From Streptomyces sp. JH14 (GTDB taxonomy: Bacteria > Actinomycetota > Actinomycetes > Streptomycetales > Streptomycetaceae), in assembly GCF_029428675.1 (NCBI RefSeq), contig NZ_JAJNEL010000001.1, positions 3,596,001 through 3,660,000 on the forward strand: a DNA stretch of 64,000 nt, in the 5' to 3' direction. This document shows, piece after piece, positions 1-9,098 of this stretch (positions within the stretch are counted from its first letter, which is position 1; each line of letters begins with the position of its first letter). Position numbers and translations under genes: made by a program. Below the pieces are notes generated by a model that was not told the DNA's origin, ran no database searches, and saw only the letters and a list, made by a program, of their open reading frames with translations.

Positions 1-234
1 GTGCTGGTGCTCGCGCTGTGGTTCGTGGTGGGTCTGGCCGTGATGGGTGCCGCCGGGCTGGCCGAGGGGAAGCGGCGGAGCGCTGCCGCGCACGCCCAGG
101 GCGCGGCCGGCTCCCGGCACCGGGCCGGGGCGGAGAACCGGACGGCGGCGAGCCCGTCCGAGGCGGTGCTCCGGTCACAGGCCGAGGCGAAGGAGGAGCT
201 GGAGGAAGAGCTCGAGGAGGCCGTCGCGGTCTGA
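1..234 (+). CDS. Small membrane-anchored protein, possibly 5'-partial, unknown function
   Basis: The frame is open from the first base, so the true start may lie upstream of the window; a GTG at base 1 is also possible, giving 77 aa. The first about 20 residues are hydrophobic (Leu, Val, Ala, Trp) and look like one membrane segment. The rest is charged and ends in an acidic run rich in Glu (residues about 60-75). I do not recognise a family. A hairpin 25 nt after the stop fits a terminator, so this is probably the last gene of its transcript. Confidence 0.5.
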   Translation: MLVLALWFVVGLAVMGAAGLAEGKRRSAAAHAQGAAGSRHRAGAENRTAASPSEAVLRSQAEAKEELEEELEEAVAV

Positions 235-247
235 CCAGGGCAGAGTG

Positions 248-279
248 TTGTCCACAGGCGTCCGCCCTGGTTTTCCACA
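248..279 (+). promoter_or_regulatory. Two DnaA-box-like 9-mers
   Basis: TTGTCCACA at 248-256 matches the DnaA box reported as preferred in Streptomyces, and TTTTCCACA at 271-279 is a one-mismatch relative on the same strand, 23 nt downstream. Both lie in the gap before the DUF2252 gene. The second falls in the loop and right arm of the 259-289 hairpin. Binding is inferred from sequence only. Confidence 0.45.
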
Positions 280-289
280 GGGGCGGACG
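259..289 (+). terminator. Hairpin terminator candidate after the first gene
   Basis: CGTCCGCCCTG (259-269) pairs with CAGGGGCGGACG (278-289) with one bulged G, a GC-rich stem 25 nt after the stop at 234. There is no T-run, as is usual for actinomycete terminators. Confidence 0.5.
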
Positions 290-370
290 CCCGTTGGTGT
301 ACGGCGGTACCGTCGTCGGCAGTTGATGTTGGGGAAGGTCGCCGGTCGACGGCGGGGGAGGCTGCGTGCC

Positions 371-1822
371 ATGGGTGAGTTCAGTGCGACGGTGCCGATG
401 CAGCGGGCTGTGACGGTCGGGCCGCGCATTCCGGTCGTGCCCGGGTTCGCGCAGCGCGCGGTGGTGGCGGAGCGGAGTGCCCCGTCGTCGCCGAAGCAGG
501 CAGGCAAGGCGCTGCGCGGCCGGGTGCCCAGGAACTCCCACGACTCCTTGGTCCTTCCGGCCGGTCGGCCCGACGCGGTGCAAGCGGTCGAGGAGTCGAG
601 CCGGGGCCGCGTTCGCGACCTGGCGCCGATCCGGGTGGGGCGCATGGCTGCCACGCCGTTCGCGTTCCTGCGGGGTTCCGCCGGGTTGATGGCCCATGAC
701 CTGATGGGCACACCCGTGACGGGGGTGGGGGCCCAGTTGTGCGGCGATGCGCACGCGGCCAATTTCGGGCTGTACGGCGATGCGCGCGGCAGCCTGGTCA
801 TCGATCTGAACGACTTCGACGAGACCGTGTTCGGTCCGTGGGAGTGGGATCTGAAGCGGCTCGCCACCTCGTTGGTGCTGGCGGGGCGTGAGGCGGGAGC
901 GGACGAGGGCACCTGCCGGCAGGGTGCGTACGACGCGGTGGGTGCGTTCCGGCGGACGATGCGGCTGCTGGCCAGGCTGCCCGCCCTCGACGCCTGGAAT
1001 GCCATCGCGGACGAGGAACTCGTCTCGCACACGGATGCGCGCGATCTGCTCGGCACGCTGGAACGGGTCTCGGAGAAGGCCCGCAACAACACCAGTGCGC
1101 GCTTCGCGGCCAAGTCCACGGAGGAGTCCGAGGACGGCGGGCGCCGCTTCGTGGATGCACCGCCGGTGCTGCGGCGCGTACCGGATGCGGAGGCCGCGGC
1201 CGTGGCCGCGGGGCTCGGAGACTATCTGGGCACGATCTCCGAGGACCGGGTGCCGCTGCTCGCACGGTACGCGATCCACGATGTGGCGTTCCGGGTGGTC
1301 GGTACGGGCAGCGTCGGTACCCGGTCGTACGTGGTGCTTTTGCTCGACCACCGGGGCGAGCCTTTGGTGCTGCAGGTGAAGGAGGCGCGGCCCTCCGCGC
1401 TGGCGCCGTATCTGCCGACCGTCGGGTTCGAGGTGCCGGAGGTGGCGCACGAGGGGCGCCGGGTGGTGCTCGGGCAGAAGCGGATGCAGGTCGTCAGCGA
1501 CATTCTGCTGGGGTGGGCGACCGTGGACGGGCGGCAGTTCCAGGTGCGGCAGTTCAGGAACCGCAAGGGCAGTGTGGACCCGGTGGCCCTGACGGCCGAC
1601 CAGGTCGACGACTACGGGCGGATGACGGGTGCGCTGCTGGCGCGGGCCCATGCGCACAGTGCCGACCCGCGGCTGATCGCGGGGTACTGCGGGAAGAGCG
1701 ACGAGCTGGACGAGGCGATGGCGAGCTTCGCGGTGACGTACGCGGACCGTACGGAGGCGGACCACGCTGAGCTGGTGCGGGCCGTCGGCGCCGGCCGAAT
1801 AGCGGCCGAGCTGGGGGTCTGA
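371..1822 (+). CDS. DUF2252 family protein
   Basis: A 483-aa protein of the DUF2252 family, soluble by composition. Family hallmarks are GDAHAANFG (about residue 125), NDFDET (about 147) and EWDLKRLATS (about 158). The spacing resembles the catalytic and metal loops of aminoglycoside phosphotransferase/kinase-like folds, so a small-molecule kinase-like role is possible, but the family has no firm function. I chose ATG 371 because GGGGAGG lies about 9 nt upstream; the in-frame ATG at 326 has no ribosome site. The gene stands alone, followed after 58 nt by a J-domain-like gene with its own promoter-like element. Confidence 0.85.
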   Translation: MGEFSATVPMQRAVTVGPRIPVVPGFAQRAVVAERSAPSSPKQAGKALRGRVPRNSHDSLVLPAGRPDAVQAVEESSRGRVRDLAPIRVGRMAATPFAFLRGSAGLMAHDLMGTPVTGVGAQLCGDAHAANFGLYGDARGSLVIDLNDFDETVFGPWEWDLKRLATSLVLAGREAGADEGTCRQGAYDAVGAFRRTMRLLARLPALDAWNAIADEELVSHTDARDLLGTLERVSEKARNNTSARFAAKSTEESEDGGRRFVDAPPVLRRVPDAEAAAVAAGLGDYLGTISEDRVPLLARYAIHDVAFRVVGTGSVGTRSYVVLLLDHRGEPLVLQVKEARPSALAPYLPTVGFEVPEVAHEGRRVVLGQKRMQVVSDILLGWATVDGRQFQVRQFRNRKGSVDPVALTADQVDDYGRMTGALLARAHAHSADPRLIAGYCGKSDELDEAMASFAVTYADRTEADHAELVRAVGAGRIAAELGV

Positions 1823-1880
1823 GGCGCCGCTGCACGACCGCGCGTCCTCGGGGCGTGGGACGGGGCCATACGCTGGACGG

Positions 1881-2837
1881 GTGACCCACGAAGCCGCCGG
1901 GGTGCCGACCACCCGGAACGACGATGACCGGCAGGACAACGACCGGCAGCACGAGCAGCAGGTGCAGGACGGGCAGCAGGTGCAGGACGAGCAGCAGGGC
2001 CTCACGGCCGATGCCGGTGCGGACGCCGAGACGGACGGTGCAGCCGGCCGCGCCGCCGATGGGGCGCGTCCCGAGGCGCGGCTGGCGAAGGCCGTGCGAG
2101 TGGCGGAGCAGGCGCTGATCGAGTTCGAGATCGCAGTGGAGACCTTCCGCGTCGAGGTCGAGAATTTCTCCCGGCTGCACCACCAGAAGCTCGGCCCGAT
2201 GTACGCCCGCCTCGACGAGCTCGATGCGCAGATCGCGGAAGCCCGGGCCGCCAGGACCGGTGACCCCGAGGACCTGCGCAGGGCGCAGGAGGCGCGGGCG
2301 CTCGTGATGCCGATGCCGGGTGTCGAGGAGCTGTTCCACGACTGGATCGACTCCGAAGGGCTGTCCCCCGAGGCGGCGGCGATGCTGACCGAGCAGCCGG
2401 TTCGGCCGCCGAAGCGGGTCCGGCCGACCGAGGAGGCGCGCAAGCTCTACCGCGAGCTGGCTCGCAAGGCTCACCCGGATCTGGCTCAGGACGAGAAGGA
2501 GCGCGCGCGCCGGGACGAGTTCATCACCCGCGTCAATGGCGCCTACGGGCGTGGCGACGAGACACTGCTGAAAGAGCTGGCGCAGGAGTGGGAGGCCGGG
2601 CCGGTTGCGGAGCGGGCGGAGCTCAGCGAGAGCGAGGAGCTCTACGCCCGGCTGGACTGGCTGACCCAGCGCAAGGAACTGCTGACGGTGCTCGCCCAGG
2701 AGCTGGAGGAGAGTGCGATCGGGGCGATGCTGCGGATGGCACCCGACGATCCGGACCGGCTGCTGGACGAGATCGCCGAGCAGCTGCTGGGTGAGGTCTC
2801 ACAGCGCGAGGCGGAACTGGCCGGGCTGGTGCAGTAG
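1881..2837 (+). CDS. J-domain (DnaJ-like) protein
   Basis: 318 aa, starting at GTG. The first about 70 residues are Gln/Asp-rich and probably disordered. Residues about 70-175 are strongly helical and charged. Residues about 180-220 carry the second half of a J domain with the HPD tripeptide near residue 197 (RELARKAHPDLAQ) that in DnaJ stimulates Hsp70 ATPase. The C-terminus is again helical, possibly coiled coil. It lacks the Gly/Phe and zinc-finger regions of DnaJ, so it would be a specialised co-chaperone. TACGCT ends 6 nt before the GTG and no Shine-Dalgarno sequence is seen, which fits a leaderless mRNA. Confidence 0.8.
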   Translation: MTHEAAGVPTTRNDDDRQDNDRQHEQQVQDGQQVQDEQQGLTADAGADAETDGAAGRAADGARPEARLAKAVRVAEQALIEFEIAVETFRVEVENFSRLHHQKLGPMYARLDELDAQIAEARAARTGDPEDLRRAQEARALVMPMPGVEELFHDWIDSEGLSPEAAAMLTEQPVRPPKRVRPTEEARKLYRELARKAHPDLAQDEKERARRDEFITRVNGAYGRGDETLLKELAQEWEAGPVAERAELSESEELYARLDWLTQRKELLTVLAQELEESAIGAMLRMAPDDPDRLLDEIAEQLLGEVSQREAELAGLVQ

Positions 2838-2883
2838 CGTTTCTGGTGACCCTGGAGTGTACGTACGAGAGAAGGCATGACCC

Positions 2884-3228
2884 ATGAATTTCGCCCCGCT
2901 GCCCTCGGTGGATGTTGCGGCGGTGCCGTCGGACGGCCTTGTGCTGGACGTCCGGGAGAACGACGAATGGGCCGCCGGGCATGTCGAAGGTGCCCTGCAC
3001 ATTCCGATGAGTGACTTCGTCAGCCGCTTCGGTGAGCTGACCGAGGCGGCCGAGGACGGCCGCCGCGTGCACGTGATGTGCCGCGTCGGTGGACGGTCCG
3101 CCCAGGTCACCCAGTACCTGGTGCAGCAGGGCATCGACGCCGTAAACATCGACGGCGGGATGCTCGCCTGGGACGGTGCCGGCCGTCCGATGGTCACCGA
3201 CAACGGCACCCCGGCCTTCGTTCTCTGA
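2884..3228 (+). CDS. Rhodanese-like domain protein
   Basis: 114 aa, a single stand-alone rhodanese domain of usual length. The active-site loop CRVGGRS has its catalytic Cys at about residue 66; in this family the Cys carries a persulfide for sulfur transfer. The N-terminal LDVRENDEWAAGHV motif is the usual structural signature. No signal peptide, so cytoplasmic. It lies 46 nt after the J-domain gene and may be co-transcribed. Sulfur donor and acceptor cannot be told from sequence. The 97-nt gap to the convergent acyl-CoA dehydrogenase gene shows no strong hairpin. Confidence 0.9.
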   Translation: MNFAPLPSVDVAAVPSDGLVLDVRENDEWAAGHVEGALHIPMSDFVSRFGELTEAAEDGRRVHVMCRVGGRSAQVTQYLVQQGIDAVNIDGGMLAWDGAGRPMVTDNGTPAFVL

Positions 3229-3325
3229 TCCGGCCGTAACCTCTGGTCCGGCCGGAGAGCGCGCCGATCCGGCCGGAACGGACGGTCCGCCCACGGTGCC
3301 ACGGCTCCGGGGCGGAGCGCGGCCC

Positions 3326-4480
3326 TCAGTCGAGAGGATGGGCCGCCAGCAGGTCGCCCAGGGCCTCCTCATGGGCCGCCGCCGGACCGAGCGAGAGCTC
3401 GATCTGCTTCGCCCAGGCGTGGAAGCGGTGCAACGGGTAGTCGGTGTCCGCGCCGAAGCCGCCGTGCAGGTGCTGGGCCGTCTGCACGACCCGGCGGACG
3501 CCCTCCGACGCCCAGATCTTCGCCACGGCGACATCACCCTCGACGGGCAGCGGGCCGGCGGCGCCGGTGGAGATCCGCCAGGCCGCCTGCCAGAGAGTCA
3601 CTTCCATGGCCCGCAGATCGATGTAACGGTCCGCGGCCTGGACGGCGACGGACTGGAACGTCGCCACCGGGAAACCGAACTGCTCGCGCTTGCCGGTGTA
3701 CTCGCTCGTCATGGCCAGCACGGTCTCGCCAAGTCCCAGTGCGAGCGCGCAGGTTCCGGTGGTGAGCAAGGCGCGCAGCCACTCCCAGGCTCCCGGGGCG
3801 CCGATCAGCGCACGGTCGTCGACGCGCACTGCGTCGAGCCGGACCTCGGCGAGCAACTCGCCGCTGGTGGAGACCTGTTCGGCCAGGGTGACGCCTTCGG
3901 CGGTGCGGCTCACCAGGGCCAGTACGGCCCGGCCGTCGCTCGTCCGGGCGGGCACGGCGATCCAGTCGGCGCACTGCGCCCACGGCACCCCCGACTGCAC
4001 CCCGTCGAGCACCCATACCGGGGTGTCGCTGCCGTTCTCCCCGTCGCCCGGGCGGGCGGTGACGGCGAGCTCGGCGGTGCCATGGCCGGTGCGGCCGTTG
4101 GCCCCGACGGTCAGGACCAGCTCGCCCCGGCCGACTCGGGGCAGCAGCTCGGCGGCCAGGCCGGGATCACCGTCCTGCTGGAGCGACATCGCGACAGCGC
4201 AGGTCTCCAGCAGTGGTACCCGGGCGAGCACCTTGGCGGACTCCCGCAGGACCAGGCAGAGCGCGACCGGATCGAGCCCGGACCCGCCGTGTTCCGGCGC
4301 CAGCGTCAGGCCCAGCAGGTCGCCTGCGGCCAGGCCGGCCCACAGCGAGCGATCGATGTCCTGGGCCACTGCGCCCTGTACGAGGGCGGGGCTGGGTACC
4401 GCGTCGGGCTCGACGCCCGAGAAGATCGCCCTCGCTGCCTCGGCGGCGGCCTGCTGCTCCTCGGTGAAGGTGAAGTCCAC
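3326..4480 (-). CDS. Acyl-CoA dehydrogenase family protein
   Basis: 384 aa, the normal ACAD length, beginning at GTG 4480 with AGGAGG 8 nt upstream. The N-terminal helical domain (1-about 115), middle beta domain and C-terminal flavin domain are recognisable (REQFG near residue 265, LHGGFGADTDYPLHR near 340). It resembles ACADs that work as heterodimer partners in side-chain or steroid-type degradation; the usual catalytic Glu cannot be placed securely. A palindrome matching the KstR operator consensus lies at 4538-4551 upstream, which supports a sterol or fatty-acid link by inference. It follows paaE on the same strand with a 126-nt gap, probably as a separate transcript. Confidence 0.8.
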   Translation of the reverse strand: MDFTFTEEQQAAAEAARAIFSGVEPDAVPSPALVQGAVAQDIDRSLWAGLAAGDLLGLTLAPEHGGSGLDPVALCLVLRESAKVLARVPLLETCAVAMSLQQDGDPGLAAELLPRVGRGELVLTVGANGRTGHGTAELAVTARPGDGENGSDTPVWVLDGVQSGVPWAQCADWIAVPARTSDGRAVLALVSRTAEGVTLAEQVSTSGELLAEVRLDAVRVDDRALIGAPGAWEWLRALLTTGTCALALGLGETVLAMTSEYTGKREQFGFPVATFQSVAVQAADRYIDLRAMEVTLWQAAWRISTGAAGPLPVEGDVAVAKIWASEGVRRVVQTAQHLHGGFGADTDYPLHRFHAWAKQIELSLGPAAAHEEALGDLLAAHPLD

Positions 4481-4537
4481 TGCCCTGACCTCCTGCGAAC
4501 CGCATTGCCCGTACTAGGACCTGACGGATCGTCAAGA

Positions 4538-4551
4538 TAGAACAGGTTCTA
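4538..4551. promoter_or_regulatory. KstR-type operator candidate
   Basis: TAGAACAGGTTCTA fits the KstR consensus TNNAACNNGTTNNA at every fixed position and is palindromic except for its central two bases. It sits 58 nt upstream of the acyl-CoA dehydrogenase start. A second perfect dyad, TGACGGATCGTCA, lies at 4522-4534 between it and the gene. No kstR gene is in the window. Confidence 0.5.
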
Positions 4552-4606
4552 CAAGAAAGGAACAGGAGGGCGGGACGTCGGCGAACGGCCGGGGAGCCCG
4601 GTGGGG

Positions 4607-5665
4607 TCAGCGGTCGAAGTCGAGCTCCACCTCCGAAGTGACCGGGTGCGACTGGCAGGCCAGCACATAGCCGGCCCCCGTCTCCTCCGGTTCCAGCGCG
4701 AAGTTGCGGTCCATCCGGACCTCGCCCGAGACCAGGAAGGCCCGGCAGGTCCCGCACACCCCGCCCTTGCAGGCGTACGGCGCGTCGGAGCGGCTGCGCA
4801 GCACCGTCTCCAGCAGTGATTCGCCGTCCTGGACCGGCCAGCTTCCCGAGCGGCCGTCCAGCGTCGCGGTGAGCGTGCTGTGTGCAGGTGCCTCGACCCG
4901 GGCGCGGACGGCCTCGGCCGGCCCGTCGTCGACATGGAAGATCTCCTGGTGGATACGGGTCCGGCCGACGCCGAGGCCGTGCAGCGCACGTTCTGCTGCC
5001 ACGACCAGGCCGAGCGGCCCGCACAGATACCAGCCGTCCACCTCGTCCACCGAAAGCAGAGCGGGCAGCAACCCGGTGAGCCGCTCCCGGTCGAGCCGGC
5101 CGGACGGGAGGCCCGCCTGCTGCTCCTCCCGGGAGAGCACCGTCACCAGCTGAAAACGGTCCGGGTAACGGTCCTTGAGGTCGGCGACCTCGTCCAGGAA
5201 CATCGTCGACGCCGCTGTCCGGTCGCTCCGGATCAGGCAGAACCGGGCCTCGGGCTCCCGCGCCAGCAGCGTCGATGCGATCGACAGCACCGGGGTGATG
5301 CCGCTGCCGCCGACAATCGCCGCGAAATGCCCGGCGCGAGGAGTGAGCACGAAGCGCCCCATCGGAGGCATTGCTTCGACCTGGTCGCCGACGGCGAGTT
5401 CCTTGAGGGCGTACGTGGAGAACGCTCCGCCGTCGACCAGCCGGATGCCCACCCGCAGCGCCGGATCGGCGGACGCCTCGGCGGCCGGGGCACAGATCGA
5501 GTACGAACGCCGGATCTCCTCGCCGTCGACCGTGTAACGCACATTGAGGTGTTGGCCGGGCTTGTAGCGGAAGGTCTCGCGCAACTCGGCCGGCACCGCG
5601 AGCGTGACGGCCACCGAATCATCGGTCAGCCGCTCGATCGCGCGGACCCGGAGCGGATGGAACAT
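4607..5665 (-). CDS. paaE: 1,2-phenylacetyl-CoA epoxidase subunit E (reductase)
   Basis: 352 aa, full length for PaaE, the NADPH-dependent flavin/iron-sulfur reductase that feeds electrons to the PaaABC di-iron epoxidase. It has an N-terminal FAD domain with RRSYS (Arg53-Ser56), an NAD(P) domain with GGSGITPVLS (about 117-126), and a C-terminal plant-type 2Fe-2S ferredoxin domain with Cys299, Cys304, Cys307 and Cys337. It is the last gene of paaABCDE; its ATG directly abuts the paaD stop. Cytoplasmic. No terminator hairpin is seen in the 126-nt gap after it. Confidence 0.95.
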   Translation of the reverse strand: MFHPLRVRAIERLTDDSVAVTLAVPAELRETFRYKPGQHLNVRYTVDGEEIRRSYSICAPAAEASADPALRVGIRLVDGGAFSTYALKELAVGDQVEAMPPMGRFVLTPRAGHFAAIVGGSGITPVLSIASTLLAREPEARFCLIRSDRTAASTMFLDEVADLKDRYPDRFQLVTVLSREEQQAGLPSGRLDRERLTGLLPALLSVDEVDGWYLCGPLGLVVAAERALHGLGVGRTRIHQEIFHVDDGPAEAVRARVEAPAHSTLTATLDGRSGSWPVQDGESLLETVLRSRSDAPYACKGGVCGTCRAFLVSGEVRMDRNFALEPEETGAGYVLACQSHPVTSEVELDFDR

Positions 5666-6172
5666 CTACAACTCCTTGAAGTGGTCGAACGGTTCGCGGC
5701 AGCTCACACAGCGGCGCAGCGCCTTGCAGGCGGTCGAGGAGAACCGGCTCAGCAGCTCCGTGTCCGTGGAACCGCAGTGCGGGCATCGCACCGAGAGGGT
5801 GAGCGGCACCGGCCCGCCGGACCGGCCTGCCGCGTCGTGCGCGCGAGGGGGCGCTATGCCGAACTCGGCGAGCTTGCGCCGCCCCTCCGCGCTGATGTCG
5901 TCCGTCGACCAGGCCGGCGCGAGGACGGTGACCACGGAGACCTCGGGTATCCCGTGGTCGTGCAGCACCCGCTCGATGTCGGTGGACATGGCCTCGATCG
6001 CCGGGCAGCCGGTGTATGTCGGGGTGAGGCGGACCGTGACCCTGCCGGGGGCGAGCACCTCCACCCCGCGGAGCACCCCCAGCTCCTCCAGGGTCAGGAC
6101 GGGCAGCTCGGGGTCGGGCACGGACCCGGCGAGTCTGCGCACCTCCTCCTCCAGCAGCGTCCCGGTCACCAT
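5666..6172 (-). CDS. paaD: 1,2-phenylacetyl-CoA epoxidase subunit D
   Basis: 168 aa. The N-terminal about 100 residues are the MIP18/DUF59 domain found in iron-sulfur assembly factors. The C-terminal tail carries five cysteines (130, 133, 149, 155, 158), a zinc-ribbon-like set typical of PaaD. PaaD is needed for active epoxidase, probably through metal or cluster maturation, and is not part of the catalytic core. It overlaps the end of paaC by 7 nt and abuts paaE. Confidence 0.93.
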   Translation of the reverse strand: MVTGTLLEEEVRRLAGSVPDPELPVLTLEELGVLRGVEVLAPGRVTVRLTPTYTGCPAIEAMSTDIERVLHDHGIPEVSVVTVLAPAWSTDDISAEGRRKLAEFGIAPPRAHDAAGRSGGPVPLTLSVRCPHCGSTDTELLSRFSSTACKALRRCVSCREPFDHFKEL

Positions 6173-6867
6173 GACGCACCCGGATGACTGCGGTGCAGAT
6201 GCTGCATCTCGGCGAGCATCCGGCCGAATGGTTCCGTGTGGATGCCCTGACGTCCGGCCCCGGCCGTCCAGGCACCGGACTGCGGACCGGCCGGCACGGT
6301 CAGCGTCGCCCGTTCCAGGACGCCGGTGACCGTCGTCAGCCAGTCGTTCTGCAGCGACTGCCAGTCGATCTCCACGCCCTCGACCGGCTGGAAGAGCTCA
6401 CCGGTGAACCGCCACAGCGCGTCCACCCCGTGCTGCATCCGCTGGTGACTCTCCGCCGTGCCGTCACCGAGTCGCAGCGTCCAGTGCTCGGCGTGGTCCT
6501 GGTGGTAGGCGACCTCCTTGACCGCCTTCGCCGCCAGTCCGGAGAACTCCCCGTCACCGGCTGTCAACTGCTCGTACAACCCCCGCTGATAGACGGAGAA
6601 GTAGAGCTGGCGGGCGATGGTGTGGGCGAAATCGCCGTTGGGCTGCTCGACCAGCTGGACGTTGCGGAACGCCCGCTCCTCGCGCATGAACGCCAACTCG
6701 TCCTCGTCCCCCACGAGCGAGAGCAGCACCCGGGCCTGCCCCAGCAGATCCAGGGCGATGTTGGCGAGGGCCACCTCCTCCTCCAGCACGGGCGCATGAC
6801 CCGCCCACTCCCCCAGCCGGTGCGACAGCACCAGCGCGTCGTCGCCGAGGGCGAGGGCCGCGGTCAC
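6166..6867 (-). CDS. paaC: 1,2-phenylacetyl-CoA epoxidase subunit C
   Basis: 233 aa from GTG 6867, which overlaps the paaB stop as GTGA. The frame stays open for 87 further codons upstream inside paaB, but those residues do not resemble PaaC. PaaC is the structural ferritin-like partner of PaaA in the epoxidase. The all-helical pattern is clear: EEVALANIALDLLGQ near the start and EVAYHQDHAEHW near residue 125. It lacks a complete di-iron ligand set, as expected for the non-catalytic subunit. Fourth cistron from the operon's 3' end order A-B-C-D-E. Confidence 0.93.
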   Translation of the reverse strand: MTAALALGDDALVLSHRLGEWAGHAPVLEEEVALANIALDLLGQARVLLSLVGDEDELAFMREERAFRNVQLVEQPNGDFAHTIARQLYFSVYQRGLYEQLTAGDGEFSGLAAKAVKEVAYHQDHAEHWTLRLGDGTAESHQRMQHGVDALWRFTGELFQPVEGVEIDWQSLQNDWLTTVTGVLERATLTVPAGPQSGAWTAGAGRQGIHTEPFGRMLAEMQHLHRSHPGASW

Positions 6868-7150
6868 AGGTGCTTCACCCCTTCCGGGATCTCGTAGAAC
6901 GTCGGGTGCCGGTAGGGCTTGTCGCCCGACGGCTCGAAGAAGGAGTCCTTCTCGTCCGGCGAGGAGGCCGTGATCTCCTTCGACGGCACCACCCAGATGG
7001 AGACGCCCTCGGAACGGCGCGTGTACAGATCGCGGGCGTTGCGCAGGGCCATCTCGGCGTCCGGGGCGTGCAGGCTGCCCGCGTGGGTGTGCGAGAGGCC
7101 GCGTCGCGACCGCACGAACACCTCCCACAGGGGCCAGTCCGTCGAGCTGC

Positions 7151-7154
<4 letters not shown>
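6864..7154 (-). CDS. paaB: 1,2-phenylacetyl-CoA epoxidase subunit B
   Basis: 96 aa, the usual size of PaaB, a small subunit that bridges PaaAC heterodimers in the epoxidase. The start [20 protein letters not shown] and the middle [11 protein letters not shown] are typical. Its ATG overlaps the paaA stop (ATGA) and its stop overlaps the paaC start (GTGA), so translation is probably coupled and stoichiometry controlled. Confidence 0.95.
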
Positions 7155-8206
<1,052 letters not shown>

Positions 8207-8219
8207 CCCGGGCTCCCTA

Positions 8220-8237
8220 CCGACCGATCGTTCGGTT
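8220..8237 (-). promoter_or_regulatory. TetR/PaaR-type operator before paaA
   Basis: On the minus strand this reads AACCGAACGATCGGTCGG, identical over 18 nt to the site at 12999-13016 beside tetR/paaN. The core ACCGAACGATCGGT fits ACCGNNCGNNCGGT, which I recall as the core of the corynebacterial PaaR site. It begins 14 nt upstream of the paaA start, where a bound repressor would block transcription. Confidence 0.7.
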
Positions 8238-8248
8238 CATTGGCTTCA

Positions 8249-8290
8249 ATGGTGAGTCGCTGGCCCGTAGGGTGTCAACCCTGTGGATAA
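8249..8290 (-). promoter_or_regulatory. paaA promoter with an abutting DnaA-box-like 9-mer
   Basis: On the minus strand TTATCCACA (8282-8290), a perfect classical DnaA box, is followed after 3 nt by the -35 hexamer TTGACA (8278-8273) and, 18 nt later, a weak -10 CACCAT (8254-8249). Transcription would start near 8242, just before the operator. The same 9-mer also lies 31 nt upstream of the divergent DUF5819 gene. Confidence 0.5.
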
Positions 8291-8321
8291 CTGACCGGGG
8301 ATCGACGGGGATCGGGGCGGG

Positions 8322-9098
8322 ATGGATTCGTACGACGACAGGGGCGTCGGAGGTGGGAGCGGGAGCGCCGGGCCGAGGGCGATCCGGTGTGAGGACGCCC
8401 CGTTCGACACCGGTCAGGGCACCGGTTCCGATGCGGCCGCCGAGCTGCCGCGTGCCGGTATTGCGGGCCTGTCTCTTCCCTACCAGATCGGTGCCGCCGT
8501 CGCGCTCTCGATCATCGGGCTGATCGCCTGCACCCACCTGGCCATGGTGTTTCTGCACGTCGCACCGTCCAACACGCTGACCAAGCAGCACGGCAAGGTG
8601 GTGGACGACTGGGTCTATCCCGAGTTCGAGCAGAACTGGAAGCTCTTCGCCCCCAACCCGCTCCAGCAGAACGTCGCCGTGCATGTCCGGGTCGAGATAG
8701 CCGGCGCCGACGGTCGCCGCACCACTCCGTGGATGAGCCTCTCCGGCGAGGACGGCAAGGCGATACGCGGCAATCTTCTCCCCAGCCATGTCCATCAGAA
8801 CGAACTCCGCCGCGGCTGGGACTTCTACATCAACTCGCACGACGCCGAGAACCGGCCGAACGGCCTGCGCGGCGAACTCTCCGAGCGCTACATCCGCCGG
8901 ATGGTGTTGCTGCGCCTCAGCGAGCACGACTACGGCGGCACCATCGAGCGCATCCAGGTCCGGTCCGAAGTGCGTTCCGTCGGAGCGCCGCCGTGGAGCA
9001 CCGAGAAGATCAGTACCCGGCCGAACTACAGGGTGCTGCCGTGGTGGACCGTCACCTCCGCGGACCTCCCCGAGAACGCCGAGGAGGCGGACCAGTGA
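8322..9098 (+). CDS. DUF5819 family membrane protein
   Basis: 258 aa. A Gly/Asp-rich N-terminus (1-45) is followed by one strong membrane segment (about 57-80) and a C-terminal domain of about 175 residues, probably outside the membrane. The motif NWKLFAPNP (105-113) is the clearest signature and is followed by a beta-rich region with many Arg and Trp. The family has no assigned function. Its stop overlaps the GTG of the HTTM gene (GTGA), so the two proteins are probably made together and act together at the membrane. Divergent from paaA with a 115-nt shared promoter region. Confidence 0.8.
   Translation: MDSYDDRGVGGGSGSAGPRAIRCEDAPFDTGQGTGSDAAAELPRAGIAGLSLPYQIGAAVALSIIGLIACTHLAMVFLHVAPSNTLTKQHGKVVDDWVYPEFEQNWKLFAPNPLQQNVAVHVRVEIAGADGRRTTPWMSLSGEDGKAIRGNLLPSHVHQNELRRGWDFYINSHDAENRPNGLRGELSERYIRRMVLLRLSEHDYGGTIERIQVRSEVRSVGAPPWSTEKISTRPNYRVLPWWTVTSADLPENAEEADQ

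Noticed and set aside
3229..3276. Three TCCGGCCG copies after the rhodanese gene
   Set aside because: Spacings of 18 and 21 nt are irregular and the word is common at this GC; no hairpin with a stable stem results.
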